A stretch of 64,000 bases of DNA from assembly GCA_900471925.1 (NCBI GenBank), contig UCGV01000004.1:1-64000 (forward strand). The letters are read 5' to 3'. This document shows, piece after piece, positions 9,337 to 18,968 of this stretch. This stretch comes from Hyphomicrobiales bacterium (lineage in GTDB: Bacteria; Pseudomonadota; Alphaproteobacteria; Rhizobiales; Rhizobiaceae). The stretch's first letter is position 1, and each line of letters opens with the position of its first letter. Below the pieces are notes generated by a model, which was not told the DNA's origin, ran no database searches, and worked only from the letters and a program-made list of their open reading frames with translations. The translations under genes were made by a program, and so were the position numbers.

Positions 9337-9358
9337 GCCCCTCCCCGCAGAGAGGGGC
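9337..9358 (-). other. Intercistronic hairpin between adaptor and RND permease
   Basis: GCCCCTC (9337-9343) pairs perfectly with GAGGGGC (9352-9358) across an 8-base loop in the 120-base adaptor-permease spacer. There is no U-tract, so it is more likely an mRNA-stability or translation element that keeps adaptor output above permease output. Confidence 0.45.
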
Positions 9359-9365
9359 TCAAATC

Positions 9366-10556
9366 TTACTGAGCGGTCGCGACCTTCTCTTCCATCTGCG
9401 GAGCGACGACTGCGCCCGGACGGATACGCTGCAGACCGTTGACGACGATCTTGTCGCCGACATTGAGGCCGTCTTCGACCACACGCTGGCCATCGAAGAT
9501 CGTGCCAAGCTTGACCTGCCGGTAGTTCACCTTGTTCTGGTCGTCGACCACGAAGACGAACTTCTTGTCCTGGTCGGTGCCGACGGCACGGTCACTGATG
9601 ACAATCTTGTTCTCGGCCTTCGGCTGGCCCATGCGCACCCGCACGAACTGGCCGGGGATCAGCTTGCCGCCGGGATTGTCGAAGACTGCCCGCACGGCAA
9701 TGGTGCCGCTGGCCGCATCCACCTCGTTATCGACGAGCTGCAGCTTGCCCTTGATCGGTGTTCCCTCATCGGCAAGCGTGCCGATTTCGACCGGGATCTG
9801 TTCGACCGCCGGCAATGCCGCGTCGGTTGCCGGAAGTTCCGAAAGCGCCTTGGTGACCATCTCTTCGCTGGCATTGAAGCTCGCATAGATCGGATCGACG
9901 GACACGAGCGTCGTGAGTTCCGGCGATGCCGAACCGGCGGCAACGATGTTGCCAACCGTGACCTCGATCTTGCCGATACGACCGGAAACCGGTGCCTTCA
10001 CCTGCGTATAATCGAGATCGAGCTGGGCGGACTGCAGGGCCGCCTGTGCCGAACGCAGGCTTGCCTGTGCCTCGGCCAGAGTGCTCTGCCGCTGGTCGAG
10101 ATCGCTCTGCGAGATCGTGCGATTGTCAGAAAGACGACGACCGCGGTCGAGTTCGGTCTGAGCCAGGCTGACCTTGGCTTCCGCCGAAGCGACCTGACCC
10201 TGCGCTTGGGATACGGCCGCCTGGAAGGGAGCCGGATCGATGGCGAACAGCAGGTCGCCCTGCTTCACCAATGCGCCTTCACGGAAATGCACGGACTGAA
10301 TGGCGCCCCCGACGCGGGGACGGATCTGCACACGGTCGATGGCTTCGAGACGGCCGGAAAAATCTTCCCAGTTCGTCACGTCGCGGCTGGCGACGACGGC
10401 AACCGTCACCGGCACAGCGGGAGCCTGCGCAGGTTCGGAGGCAGCCGTGGCGGTTGCGCTCATCGGCAGTTCGAAAAAGATGGCGGCGGCCGAAACGGAC
10501 GCAGCTAGACCCAGGCCGGCGCCCACAAGGGCCCAGCGCTTATTTTTGGACGTCAT
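9366..10556 (-). CDS. RND periplasmic adaptor (membrane fusion protein)
   Basis: 396 residues with an N-terminal uncleaved anchor or signal (hydrophobic stretch about 8-30). The adaptor layout follows: a first lipoyl half (PRVGGAIQSVHFREGALVKQG), an alpha-helical hairpin (about 100-185, rich in Ala, Gln and Leu with SQSDLDQRQSTLAEAQASL), a second lipoyl half (YTQVKAPVSGRIGKIEVTVG), a beta-barrel, and a membrane-proximal domain ending in GLQRIRPGAVV. There is no lipobox. It bridges the inner-membrane permease (next gene) to an outer-membrane factor. It lies 48 bases downstream of the hydrolase-like gene, so all three genes probably share the promoter facing the LysR gene. Confidence 0.93.
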   Translation of the reverse strand: MTSKNKRWALVGAGLGLAASVSAAAIFFELPMSATATAASEPAQAPAVPVTVAVVASRDVTNWEDFSGRLEAIDRVQIRPRVGGAIQSVHFREGALVKQGDLLFAIDPAPFQAAVSQAQGQVASAEAKVSLAQTELDRGRRLSDNRTISQSDLDQRQSTLAEAQASLRSAQAALQSAQLDLDYTQVKAPVSGRIGKIEVTVGNIVAAGSASPELTTLVSVDPIYASFNASEEMVTKALSELPATDAALPAVEQIPVEIGTLADEGTPIKGKLQLVDNEVDAASGTIAVRAVFDNPGGKLIPGQFVRVRMGQPKAENKIVISDRAVGTDQDKKFVFVVDDQNKVNYRQVKLGTIFDGQRVVEDGLNVGDKIVVNGLQRIRPGAVVAPQMEEKVATAQ

Positions 10557-10604
10557 TGGTACTCTCCTTGCGGCCTCGAATGGCCGTAAAAAATCAGTTC
10601 GTCT

Positions 10605-11417
10605 TCAATGCAATTGCGGCTGAATGCTCACATCCTGAAGGAAATCTCCGAAATGGCGGCTGACGTTGTCCTGCCAGGTCGACGTCCCCTCAGATTTTCC
10701 GCCATAAATAGATGGCCAGCCCGTCCCGGCGGGGAGAACATGCTGGCGCACGCCGACGCCTGCCTTCTTGAGGCGCGCGGCGTAACCGAGTGTTTCGTCA
10801 TGCAGCGGATCGTCTTCCGCCGTAAACATCAGCGCCGGTGCTACACCTGATATGCGCGAGCATAGGCACGGCGCGGCATAGGGGTGGCAGCCGCCGCCGC
10901 TCAAATAGTGGCTCCAGCCCTCCGTCCAGCGCTGGCGCATGCCGATCTTGTCCGCCTTGCGGATAGAGGATGTGCCCATGAACGGATCGAGGAGCGGTGA
11001 AAGCAGGATCTGGCCGTCGAGCGCGTCCGGCATCTGGTCGCGCGCCTTCAGCGCCACGCCAGCGGCAACATTACCGCCCGCCTCTTCGCCGGCGACGAAC
11101 AGCAGCGACTTGCGGTCGCCAAGGCCGGCCTTCTTGAGCGCAAGATAGGAAAAGATCGAAAAGGAAACTTCAAGCGCCTTCGGAAAAACATTGCCCGAGA
11201 GCGTGCTGTAATCGGCGGAAACCACGATCGCGCCTGCCCTTGCGAGGCTGGCCGCAATCGGCCGATCGGCATTCGGGTCGCTGTCGAGAAACGCGCCACC
11301 ATGCAGATAGAGAACGATCGGCGGGCCCTTGCCGAAGTCGGCGCCCATATAGACACGCGCAGAAACGGGGCCAGCGGCCACCTTTTCCAGCACCATGTCC
11401 TTAATTTCGGGCACCAT
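10605..11417 (-). CDS. Alpha/beta-hydrolase fold-3 protein lacking the catalytic Ser and His
   Basis: About 270 residues of the hormone-sensitive-lipase/acetyl-hydrolase fold. The oxyanion-hole motif is present (YLHGGAF), and so is the acidic residue region (TAEDDPLHDE). However, the nucleophile elbow, normally G-D-S-A-G-G, reads G-E-E-A-G-G, so Ser is replaced by Glu. The usual His-Gly-Phe near the C-terminus reads AGTGWPS, with no His. By sequence it should not act as an esterase; a binding or regulatory role is likelier, or an unrecognised chemistry. The ATG at 11417 is chosen; a TTG at 11456 is possible. It is first in the efflux operon and divergent from a LysR gene. Confidence 0.8.
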   Translation of the reverse strand: MVPEIKDMVLEKVAAGPVSARVYMGADFGKGPPIVLYLHGGAFLDSDPNADRPIAASLARAGAIVVSADYSTLSGNVFPKALEVSFSIFSYLALKKAGLGDRKSLLFVAGEEAGGNVAAGVALKARDQMPDALDGQILLSPLLDPFMGTSSIRKADKIGMRQRWTEGWSHYLSGGGCHPYAAPCLCSRISGVAPALMFTAEDDPLHDETLGYAARLKKAGVGVRQHVLPAGTGWPSIYGGKSEGTSTWQDNVSRHFGDFLQDVSIQPQLH

Positions 11418-11492
11418 AATCTCTATCTCTTCGCTGCTTTGCACATGGACGGACAACGCCCGTCTCTTGCATTTTGCATCAAAAAGATATTG

Positions 11493-11512
11493 TTATTCAA
11501 AACCGGGAATAA
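11493..11512. promoter_or_regulatory. Candidate LysR operator (efflux operon / lysR intergenic)
   Basis: TTATTC (11493-11498) and GAATAA (11507-11512) form a perfect inverted repeat with an 8-base spacer, and the inner T and A fit T-N11-A. A second palindrome, TATCGCGATA, follows at 11520-11529. Both lie in the 165-base divergent region between the hydrolase-like gene and the LysR gene, where a LysR protein would act on both sides. Confidence 0.45.
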
Positions 11513-11582
11513 GAAGCGATATCGCGATAACACTATTCCAAATCCCGAACAATGTTGCAACGCAAACTGCGGACTTGAACCG

Positions 11583-12494
11583 ATGGATCAACTCTCGGCA
11601 ATGCGCGTCTTCATCCGCGTGGTGGAGACGGGCAATTTCACCCGCGCCGCCGACATGCTCGCCATGCCCAAAGCGACGGTGACCAACCTCATTCAGGGGC
11701 TGGAAGCGCATCTGCACACCAAGCTCCTCAACCGCACCACGCGCCGTGTCATGGTCACGACCGATGGAGCCCTCTATTACGAACGCGCTGCACAGATCAT
11801 TTCCGAACTCGAAGAGTTGGATGGCAGCCTTTCCAATTCACAGAGCCTGCCGACGGGACGGCTGCGCGTCGAGATGGCCGGCGCCTTTGCCGACTCCATC
11901 CTCGTGCCGGCGCTCTGCGATTTCTACCAGCGCTACCCCGATATCCGCATCGATCTCGGCGTCGGCGATCGCACCGTCGACTACCTCGCCGAAAACGTCG
12001 ACTGCGCGCTGCGCGCCGGCACGCCGGCCGATCAATCGCTGATCGCCAGGCGCGTCTCGGAGATCGAGATGATCACGTGCGCCGCACCGCTCTACGTGGA
12101 AAAATTCGGCCTGCCGCAGCGGCCGGAAGAACTTGAGACGGAACATTACTCCGTCAATTACTTCCGCGCCCAGAACAATCGCACGGTGCCTTTCGAATTC
12201 CGCAAGGACAATGAGAGTATCGAGGTCAATCCGCGCTATATCGTCTCCGTCAACGACAGCCGCACCTACATGACCGCGGCGCTCGCGGGCCTCGGCCTCG
12301 CGCAGATTCCGATCTTCATGGCGCGCGAGCCGCTGGCGAGGGGCGAACTTGTGCAGACGCTGAGCGAATGGACGCGCGAGTCGCTGCCGCTTTATGTCGT
12401 CTATCCGCCGAACCGCCACCTCAGCAACAAGGTCCGCGTTTTTGTCGATTGGCTGGTGAAACTGCTCGCGGATGCAAAGCTCAACGCGCGCTGA
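11583..12494 (+). CDS. LysR-family regulator, divergent to the RND operon
   Basis: 303 residues. The N-terminal winged helix-turn-helix (MDQLSAMRVFIRVVETGNFT, then A-x-x-L-x-x-P-K-A-T-V-T) places it in the CrgA/AaeR-like LysR subgroup. An effector domain follows from about residue 90, and the C-terminus ends in RVFVDWLVKLL, also typical of that subgroup. The ATG at 583 of this kilobase starts exactly at the canonical domain; the longer open frame upstream crosses the intergenic palindromes and is not used. Divergent transcription from the hydrolase-adaptor-permease operon implies that it controls that operon, probably in response to an aromatic or phenolic compound; the effector is inference. 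Confidence 0.9.
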   Translation: MDQLSAMRVFIRVVETGNFTRAADMLAMPKATVTNLIQGLEAHLHTKLLNRTTRRVMVTTDGALYYERAAQIISELEELDGSLSNSQSLPTGRLRVEMAGAFADSILVPALCDFYQRYPDIRIDLGVGDRTVDYLAENVDCALRAGTPADQSLIARRVSEIEMITCAAPLYVEKFGLPQRPEELETEHYSVNYFRAQNNRTVPFEFRKDNESIEVNPRYIVSVNDSRTYMTAALAGLGLAQIPIFMAREPLARGELVQTLSEWTRESLPLYVVYPPNRHLSNKVRVFVDWLVKLLADAKLNAR

Positions 12495-12495
12495 A

Positions 12496-12536
12496 TAAAA
12501 AATGGCCCGTGATGGGAGGGATAACCGTCACGGGCC
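12496..12536 (-). terminator. Terminator for the SDR pair (possibly bidirectional)
   Basis: GGCCCGTGA (12504-12512) and TCACGGGCC (12528-12536) form a perfect 9-bp stem. On the - strand it is followed by ATTTTTTATTC. It lies just past the LysR stop and about 190 bases past the SDR stop, and looks positioned to end the - strand SDR transcript. Confidence 0.65.
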
Positions 12537-12721
12537 TTGACTGATGTCTGAAACTTGAAGGCCTGTCGCACCGCAGGAAAGGCGCGGCAGGCCCTTGGAG
12601 TGGAGGTCGGGAGACCGGCAGCGGGAACGCCGTCTGCCTCCGTCCATTCAGATATAGGCTCTCTTAGCCGGATAGTAAGGGGCGGCTCACAGAGACGCCG
12701 TTCACAAGTTTGCGACGACCG

Positions 12722-13624
12722 TTATCCCTTCGTGACGGGCTTCAGCAAATCCTCGATCCCGATGCGACGGAAAAGTTCCGCACGCACACGGTCGGCAACG
12801 CCATTGACGATTTCCGCACCATCCTCCGACGGGTCGATATGCGTGCGGAACGGCCTTTTGCCGAAAGGCATTTCAACGACATCGACGATGGCGGTCGCGA
12901 CAGTGGCGGCATCCCCATCGGCCGGCTCAAGCGAGGCGAGGCCCTTCAACGCCTGGTCCGGCAGGCCCTTGTAGGGACCATCATTATATTCGGTAGCGCG
13001 AGCCGTATCGGCGGGCGAGCCGGAATGGGCAAAATGGTTCGTGCCCTTGGTGAAGGCACCGGGAACGATGATCGCCGTTTCGATGCCCCAGCGGGTCAGT
13101 TCGCTGGCATAAGAGACGGCAAGTGAGTCCATCGCAGCCTTGGCGGCGAAATAGGGAGCGAGATACGGGGGCGTGCCACCGCGGGTGCTCGAAGAGGAAA
13201 CCCAGACGACCAGCCCTTTGCCCTGGTTGCGCAGATGCGGCAGCACCGCGCGGTTCACGCGCTGGGTCGAGAGCACGTTGATATCGAAAAGCTCGGCATA
13301 TTGCTCCGGCGTGAAAGCTTCGGCCGGACCAAACGACATGTGCCCGGCATTGTGGATGATGGTATCGATATGGCCCTCGGCGGCGATTACCTTGGCAATC
13401 CCGGCCTCGACCGAAGCATCCGAGGCGACATCCAGTTCGACGGCTTTGAGAGCGACGCCGTTTTCTCTGGAGAAAGCTTCGACAGCCTTGAACTGAGGCC
13501 GGTTGCGGCCTTCAGTTTCGCGCATCGAGGCATAGACAGTGTGGCCAGCCTTGGCGAGCGCGCGGGCGGTAAGAGCGCCGAAGCCGCTGGAGGCACCAGT
13601 GATGACGATGACTTGCTTGCTCAT
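12722..13624 (-). CDS. SDR-family oxidoreductase
   Basis: 300 residues, a classical short-chain dehydrogenase with a C-terminal extension. The cofactor loop TGASSGFG is near residue 9, the NAG motif is in IIHNAGHMSFG, a Ser-rich strand (VVWVSSSSTRGG) holds the catalytic Ser, and Y-F-A-A-K is the catalytic Tyr-Lys pair. An Arg after the second strand (SMRETEGRNRP) suggests NADP(H) preference. The substrate is unknown. It lies 91 bases downstream of a second SDR gene, with AGGAACAGGATC before the ATG, and both are probably transcribed from the LysR-controlled promoter near 14540. The track ends at the hairpin near 12504. Confidence 0.87.
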   Translation of the reverse strand: MSKQVIVITGASSGFGALTARALAKAGHTVYASMRETEGRNRPQFKAVEAFSRENGVALKAVELDVASDASVEAGIAKVIAAEGHIDTIIHNAGHMSFGPAEAFTPEQYAELFDINVLSTQRVNRAVLPHLRNQGKGLVVWVSSSSTRGGTPPYLAPYFAAKAAMDSLAVSYASELTRWGIETAIIVPGAFTKGTNHFAHSGSPADTARATEYNDGPYKGLPDQALKGLASLEPADGDAATVATAIVDVVEMPFGKRPFRTHIDPSEDGAEIVNGVADRVRAELFRRIGIEDLLKPVTKG

Positions 13625-13715
13625 GATCCTGTTCCTTTATTCGAGTTCGAATGGAATTGGTTGGAAGAATGCGGGGAACGAGCGTGGCGGCGCTGAGGCC
13701 GCCACGAGGCATGCG

Positions 13716-14456
13716 TCAGACCATGCCGCCATTGGCACGCAGCACCTGACCGTTGACCCAGGCACCATCAGGGCCGGCGAGGAATGCAACGACGCCGGCG
13801 ATATCTTCAGGCGTGCCGAGACGTTCGAGCGGGTTTGCCTTGGCAAGACGATCGATCAGTTCATCCGACTTGCCGTTGAGGAAGAGATCCGTGGCTGTCG
13901 GACCGGGAGCGACTGTATTGACGGTGATCTGGCGGCCGCGCATTTCCTTGGAGAGGATCGCGCCCATTGTCTCGACGGCAGCCTTCGTGGCGGCGTAGAC
14001 GCTGTAGGCCTCCGGCTTCAAACCAACGACCGAGCTCGAGAAATTGATGACCCTGCCACCGTCACGCAGACGCTTGGCGGCTTCGCGCAACGTATTGAAC
14101 GTGCCCTTGAGGTTGACGCTGATCTGGCGATCGAAAGTGGCGTCATCAACATCGGCAAGGCGCGAGAGCAGCATGATACCGGCATTGTTGACGAGCACAT
14201 CCACACCGCCGAAGGCAGCTTCTGCCGCATCGAACATGCGGCGCACGGCCTCGGCATCGGCGACATCGCCCTGTGCCGTCAGCGCCTTGCCGCCGGCCGT
14301 CTCGATCTTCTGGGCCAGTTCTTCGGCAAGGGCTGCGTTGCCGGCATAGTTGATGACGACGGTGAAGCCGTCCTTTGCGAGACGTTCTGCGATCGAAGCA
14401 CCGATGCCACGGGAAGCGCCGGTAACGAGAGCGACCTTGTTGTGATTGGCAGACAT
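13716..14456 (-). CDS. SDR-family oxidoreductase (3-oxoacyl-ACP reductase-like)
   Basis: 246 residues of a classical SDR: TGASRGIGASIAERL cofactor loop, VLVNNAGIM, catalytic Ser in VINFSSSVVG, and Y-A-A-T-K. The C-terminus NGQVLRANGGMV is the usual finish. The start at 14456 is fixed by AGGAG seven bases upstream; the open frame to 14519 runs into the operator region. It is first of two SDR genes and divergent from the LysR gene at 14577. Paralogues of this kind reduce small ketones or quinones; the real substrate cannot be read from sequence. Confidence 0.88.
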   Translation of the reverse strand: MSANHNKVALVTGASRGIGASIAERLAKDGFTVVINYAGNAALAEELAQKIETAGGKALTAQGDVADAEAVRRMFDAAEAAFGGVDVLVNNAGIMLLSRLADVDDATFDRQISVNLKGTFNTLREAAKRLRDGGRVINFSSSVVGLKPEAYSVYAATKAAVETMGAILSKEMRGRQITVNTVAPGPTATDLFLNGKSDELIDRLAKANPLERLGTPEDIAGVVAFLAGPDGAWVNGQVLRANGGMV

Positions 14457-14523
14457 TTTCTTCTCCTTTGGTTCGGCGCCGTAGCGCCCGTTCGATGAGA
14501 AGAAGATGGCCCTTTTCACTTTA

Positions 14524-14557
14524 CGGATAATCGGCCATTATCCGGCATCACTATCCG
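14524..14557. promoter_or_regulatory. LysR operator: perfect palindrome plus third half-site
   Basis: CGGATAAT (14524-14531) and ATTATCCG (14537-14544) are perfect 8-base arms around CGGCC, and the inner TAATCGGCCATTA is a textbook T-N11-A box. A further half-site TATCCG lies at 14552-14557. The arrangement, a strong palindrome plus a weaker site next to the promoter, is the classic LysR recognition/activation pair between divergent genes. Confidence 0.7.
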
Positions 14558-14576
14558 AAAAGTTCGAACAAATATA

Positions 14577-15825
<1,249 letters not shown>

Positions 15826-15987
15826 AAAATAGGACCTGACAGATCGCTTTTCGTTTGGCCTAGGCGACGGCAAGCCGCAAAGACATCGCTTGAACCGATG
15901 GCTGCAATCCGGGAGATCGATTGGTCGATGGCCGCAAACATCGGCATGGTCAGTGACGAGAATTCCTCTCCTCACAAGGCGTTGCCG

Positions 15988-16683
15988 ATGTTGAACTTCT
16001 ACTTCCATGCCACTCCCAACTCGATGAAGGTGGCGGTTTTGCTGCATGAATTGCAGCTTCCCTTCCAGACAATCGCCATCGATATCTTCAAGGGCGAGCA
16101 ACACCATCAGGCGTTTTTGGCCATCAATCCGAATGCAAAGGTCCCCGCAATCGTTGACGACGGGATCGCGGTTTTTGATTCACACGCAATCCTCCTCTAC
16201 CTGGCGGAAGAACATCTCGCCTTTGTGCCGAAAGAGCGTCCAGCGAAAGCAGCCATGCTGTCATGGCTGCAATTCGTCGCGACCGGCCTCTCCCCGTTTT
16301 CCGGACAGGCAATTCATTTCCTTCACTATGCGCCGGAAGACCTCCCCTATGCGAAAAACCGGTATGTCAGAGAGCTGGAGCGGCACTACCGGGTGCTCGA
16401 TCGGCACCTCGCTGCATCGAAATGGCTCGCCGGCGACGAATACACAATTGCCGATATGGCGCTCTGGGGCTGGGCCGCGTCAGCAGGCTATGTATTTGGT
16501 GAAAAAGGTCTGGCCGACTTCCCCCATGTCCAGCGCTTCATGGAAGATATGTCGAAACGGCCTGCGGTGACGGCAGCGCTCGCGATGAAGGCGCAGCACG
16601 CGTTCAAATCAACCCTCGACGCAGAAAGTCGCCAATCGCTTTTCCCACAGAACCAGCAGAACAAGGTCGCGACTGCAGGATAA
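15988..16683 (+). CDS. Glutathione S-transferase, Nu class (YfcG/Ure2p-like)
   Basis: 231 residues. The thioredoxin-like N-terminal domain begins MLNFYFHATPNSMK, placing T9-P10-N11 exactly where E. coli YfcG-type enzymes keep their glutathione-binding Thr/Asn, so the start at 15988 is preferred over in-frame ATGs at 15898, 15928 (which has GGGAG upstream) and 15949. N-x-K-V-P-A-I-V and D-S-H-A-I-L-L-Y-L complete the glutathione site. The helical C-terminal domain carries the Y-T-I-A-D-M capping box. Nu-class enzymes act mainly as glutathione disulfide-bond reductases. It stands near other stress genes but has no obvious operon partner. Confidence 0.85.
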   Translation: MLNFYFHATPNSMKVAVLLHELQLPFQTIAIDIFKGEQHHQAFLAINPNAKVPAIVDDGIAVFDSHAILLYLAEEHLAFVPKERPAKAAMLSWLQFVATGLSPFSGQAIHFLHYAPEDLPYAKNRYVRELERHYRVLDRHLAASKWLAGDEYTIADMALWGWAASAGYVFGEKGLADFPHVQRFMEDMSKRPAVTAALAMKAQHAFKSTLDAESRQSLFPQNQQNKVATAG

Positions 16684-16806
16684 GCCGCTGCCGAGAAGAT
16701 AATGGCCGCGACGACGTGGCATATCGGAGCGCCACGCGCCGCGGTCGATCTTGTGATCGATCGTTGCGGGTGGCGGATCGGTAAAGGCGATGGTATCGCC
16801 ATATCC

Positions 16807-17403
16807 ATGACCACAAAGACGATCAATGGCGCTGTTGGCGCCGGCCCGCTTGTTGGGGAAAGCCTTCGCAAGTTCTTCGAACGTGATGCGATCGAGGTCG
16901 CCCGCGACCTGCTCGGCTGCCACCTGACGGTCAACGAAGCCGGCGGGCGGATCACCGAGACGGAAGCCTATTATCCTGATGATGAGGCATCCCACAGTTT
17001 TCGTGGTCCGACCAAGCGCAACGGCGCCATGTATGGCCGTCCGGGCAATGTCTATATCTACCGCATCTACGGCATGTACTGGTGCCTGAACTTCGTCTGC
17101 ACGCCGGGCTCGGCGGTGCTGATCCGTGCGCTAGAACCTGAACTCGGCCTTGCTTCGATGGCGGAACGACGCGGCACCGACGTGATCACACAATTCTGCA
17201 GCGGCCCCGGAAAGCTCTGCCAGGCGCTGGGGATAGATATCGAGATCAACGACCGGATGCTCGACCAAGAGCCCTATGCGATTTCGCCGTCCGCGCCCGT
17301 TCCGATCGTCTCGGGCAAGCGGATCGGCATTACGAAAAATGCCGAAGCACCATGGCGCTTCGGCATTCAGGGATCGCGATATCTGAGCAAGCCGTTCCGC
17401 TGA
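16807..17403 (+). CDS. mpg: 3-methyladenine DNA glycosylase (AAG/MPG family)
   Basis: 198 residues. It excises alkylated purines such as 3-methyladenine and hypoxanthine in base excision repair. Family marks are clear: the catalytic Glu in ITETEAYYP, the H-S-F-R-G-P-T-x-R-N motif, the M-Y-G-R-P-G-N-V-Y-I-Y-R-I-Y-G-M-Y-W-C-L-N-F strand with the intercalating-Tyr region, and the GPGKLCQALGI helix. The ATG at 16807 gives the normal bacterial length; the longer frame from 16702 is not needed. The last 22 codons also carry the terminator of the opposite-strand emrAB operon. Confidence 0.92.
   Translation: MTTKTINGAVGAGPLVGESLRKFFERDAIEVARDLLGCHLTVNEAGGRITETEAYYPDDEASHSFRGPTKRNGAMYGRPGNVYIYRIYGMYWCLNFVCTPGSAVLIRALEPELGLASMAERRGTDVITQFCSGPGKLCQALGIDIEINDRMLDQEPYAISPSAPVPIVSGKRIGITKNAEAPWRFGIQGSRYLSKPFR
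17335..17367 (-). terminator. emrAB terminator embedded in the 3' coding end of mpg
   Basis: AATGCCGAAGC (17338-17348) and GCTTCGGCATT (17357-17367) form a perfect 11-bp stem with an 8-base loop. On the - strand it continues into TTTCG, giving a run of five U. It lies 52 bases past the emrB stop but inside the convergent mpg coding sequence. Confidence 0.7.
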
Positions 17404-17418
17404 GCAGTGGGCTGGTCG

Positions 17419-18963
17419 TCATTCCATGACGGCGCTGTGGTCCACAGCCGGCGCCACTTTCGGCTTGCGCAGCAGCAGCACCAGCGGCATGACCGCAAGC
17501 GACATCAGCATCAGCAGCTTGAAGTCGTCCATATAGGCGATGATGGTCGATTGCAGCGTAATGACATCGTTGAGCGCTGCCCTGCCCACCGCCGTCAGCG
17601 GGCTGAGGCCCTGGGCGGCCGTGGCATCGAACGCGTGGTTGAACGGCGTTACATAAGCAGCGATCGACTCGTGATTGCTCTGCGTATTTTCGACGATCAG
17701 CGCCGAGACGATCGAGATACCGACCGACGAGCCGATGTTGCGCGACAGATTGTAGAGACCGGTTCCGTCGCCGCGCATCTGGGCCGGCAGCGTCGCGAAG
17801 GCGATCGTCGTCAGCGGCACGAAGAGGAAGCCGAGGCCTGCCCCCTGGATGAAGCCGACCGACACGATCGTCCACTGCGAAACGTCGGGCGTCCAGCCGG
17901 TCATGTCATACATCGCCCATGCCGTCAGACCGAGGCCCAGCAGCAGCAGCCAGCGCGTATCGACCTTGCCGATCAGCCGACCGACGATGAACATGCAGAG
18001 CATGGTCCCGAGCCCGCGTGGCCCCATCACGATGCCCGCGGTGATGACTGGATACCCCATCAACGTCTGCAGATAGGGCGTCATCAGTGCCAGAGAGGCA
18101 AGATAGGTGATGCCGATCACGAAGATGAAGATCATGCTGACAGTGAAGTTCTGATCCAGGAACAGTCGCGGATTGACGAAGGATTTCTCCGCCGTCAGCG
18201 TGTGCACCAGAAGCAGGTAAAACGCTGCGGCGCAGACGATCGCTTCGAGAACGATTTCACCCGACGAGAACCAGTCAAGCTGCTCGCCGCGATCGAGGAA
18301 GAGCTGCAACGAGGCGATGAACAGGCTCATCATCCCGAAGCCGAACCAGTCCAGCTTGGCGAGCGCATCCCTCTTCGTCTCGGAAACAAAGATGACGATA
18401 CCGGCAAAGGCGAGCGCGCCGATCGGAATGTTGATGTAGAAGACCCAGCGCCAGCTGATATTATCCGTCAGCCAGCCGCCGATGACGGGCCCCAGAACCG
18501 GCCCGACCATGACCGAGACGCCGAAAAGGGCCATGGCCGAGCCGCGCTCCTCGACGGTATAGATGTCGAGGAGGATGCCCTGGGAAAGCGGAACCAGCGA
18601 AGCGCCGAACAGGCCCTGCAACAGACGGAAAGCCACGATCTGCGGCAGCGACTGCGCCAGGCCGCAAAGTATCGAGGCGACGACGAAGCCGACGATCGCC
18701 GTCAAAAGCACGCGCTTGCGGCCGAACTTGGCTGCAAGAAAGCCTGACGGCGGCGTCATGATGGCAGCCGCGACGATGTAGGAGGTCAAAACCCAGTTGA
18801 TCTGGTCGGCCGATGCCGAAACACTACCCTGGATGTAGGGCAGCGCCACGTTGGCGATCGTCGTATCCAGCGCTTGCATGATGACGGCCAAGATGACACA
18901 GGCCGTGATCGCGCCGCGATTGGCAACGGGGGTTGTTGCCGGTGATGCAGGAGCATTGCTCAT
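17419..18963 (-). CDS. emrB: EmrB/QacA-type MFS multidrug exporter (DHA2)
   Basis: 514 residues with about 14 hydrophobic segments, the DHA2 drug:proton antiporter layout. TM1 has LDTTIANVALPYIQ, the TM2-3 loop has the motif A sequence GFLAAKFGRKRV, and TM5 has the antiporter motif C (GVSVMVGPVLGPVIGGWL). It works with the EmrA-type adaptor encoded five bases upstream to export hydrophobic drugs or uncouplers across both membranes via a TolC-like channel, not present here. It is last in the marR-emrA-emrB operon and converges on mpg, where the terminator lies. Confidence 0.94.
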   Translation of the reverse strand: MSNAPASPATTPVANRGAITACVILAVIMQALDTTIANVALPYIQGSVSASADQINWVLTSYIVAAAIMTPPSGFLAAKFGRKRVLLTAIVGFVVASILCGLAQSLPQIVAFRLLQGLFGASLVPLSQGILLDIYTVEERGSAMALFGVSVMVGPVLGPVIGGWLTDNISWRWVFYINIPIGALAFAGIVIFVSETKRDALAKLDWFGFGMMSLFIASLQLFLDRGEQLDWFSSGEIVLEAIVCAAAFYLLLVHTLTAEKSFVNPRLFLDQNFTVSMIFIFVIGITYLASLALMTPYLQTLMGYPVITAGIVMGPRGLGTMLCMFIVGRLIGKVDTRWLLLLGLGLTAWAMYDMTGWTPDVSQWTIVSVGFIQGAGLGFLFVPLTTIAFATLPAQMRGDGTGLYNLSRNIGSSVGISIVSALIVENTQSNHESIAAYVTPFNHAFDATAAQGLSPLTAVGRAALNDVITLQSTIIAYMDDFKLLMLMSLAVMPLVLLLRKPKVAPAVDHSAVME

Positions 18964-18968
18964 GGCCG

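Noticed and set aside
9967..9995. Another AAACCGGTGCC match
   Set aside because: It is inside the coding sequence of the RND adaptor in a conserved lipoyl segment, so codon choice explains it.
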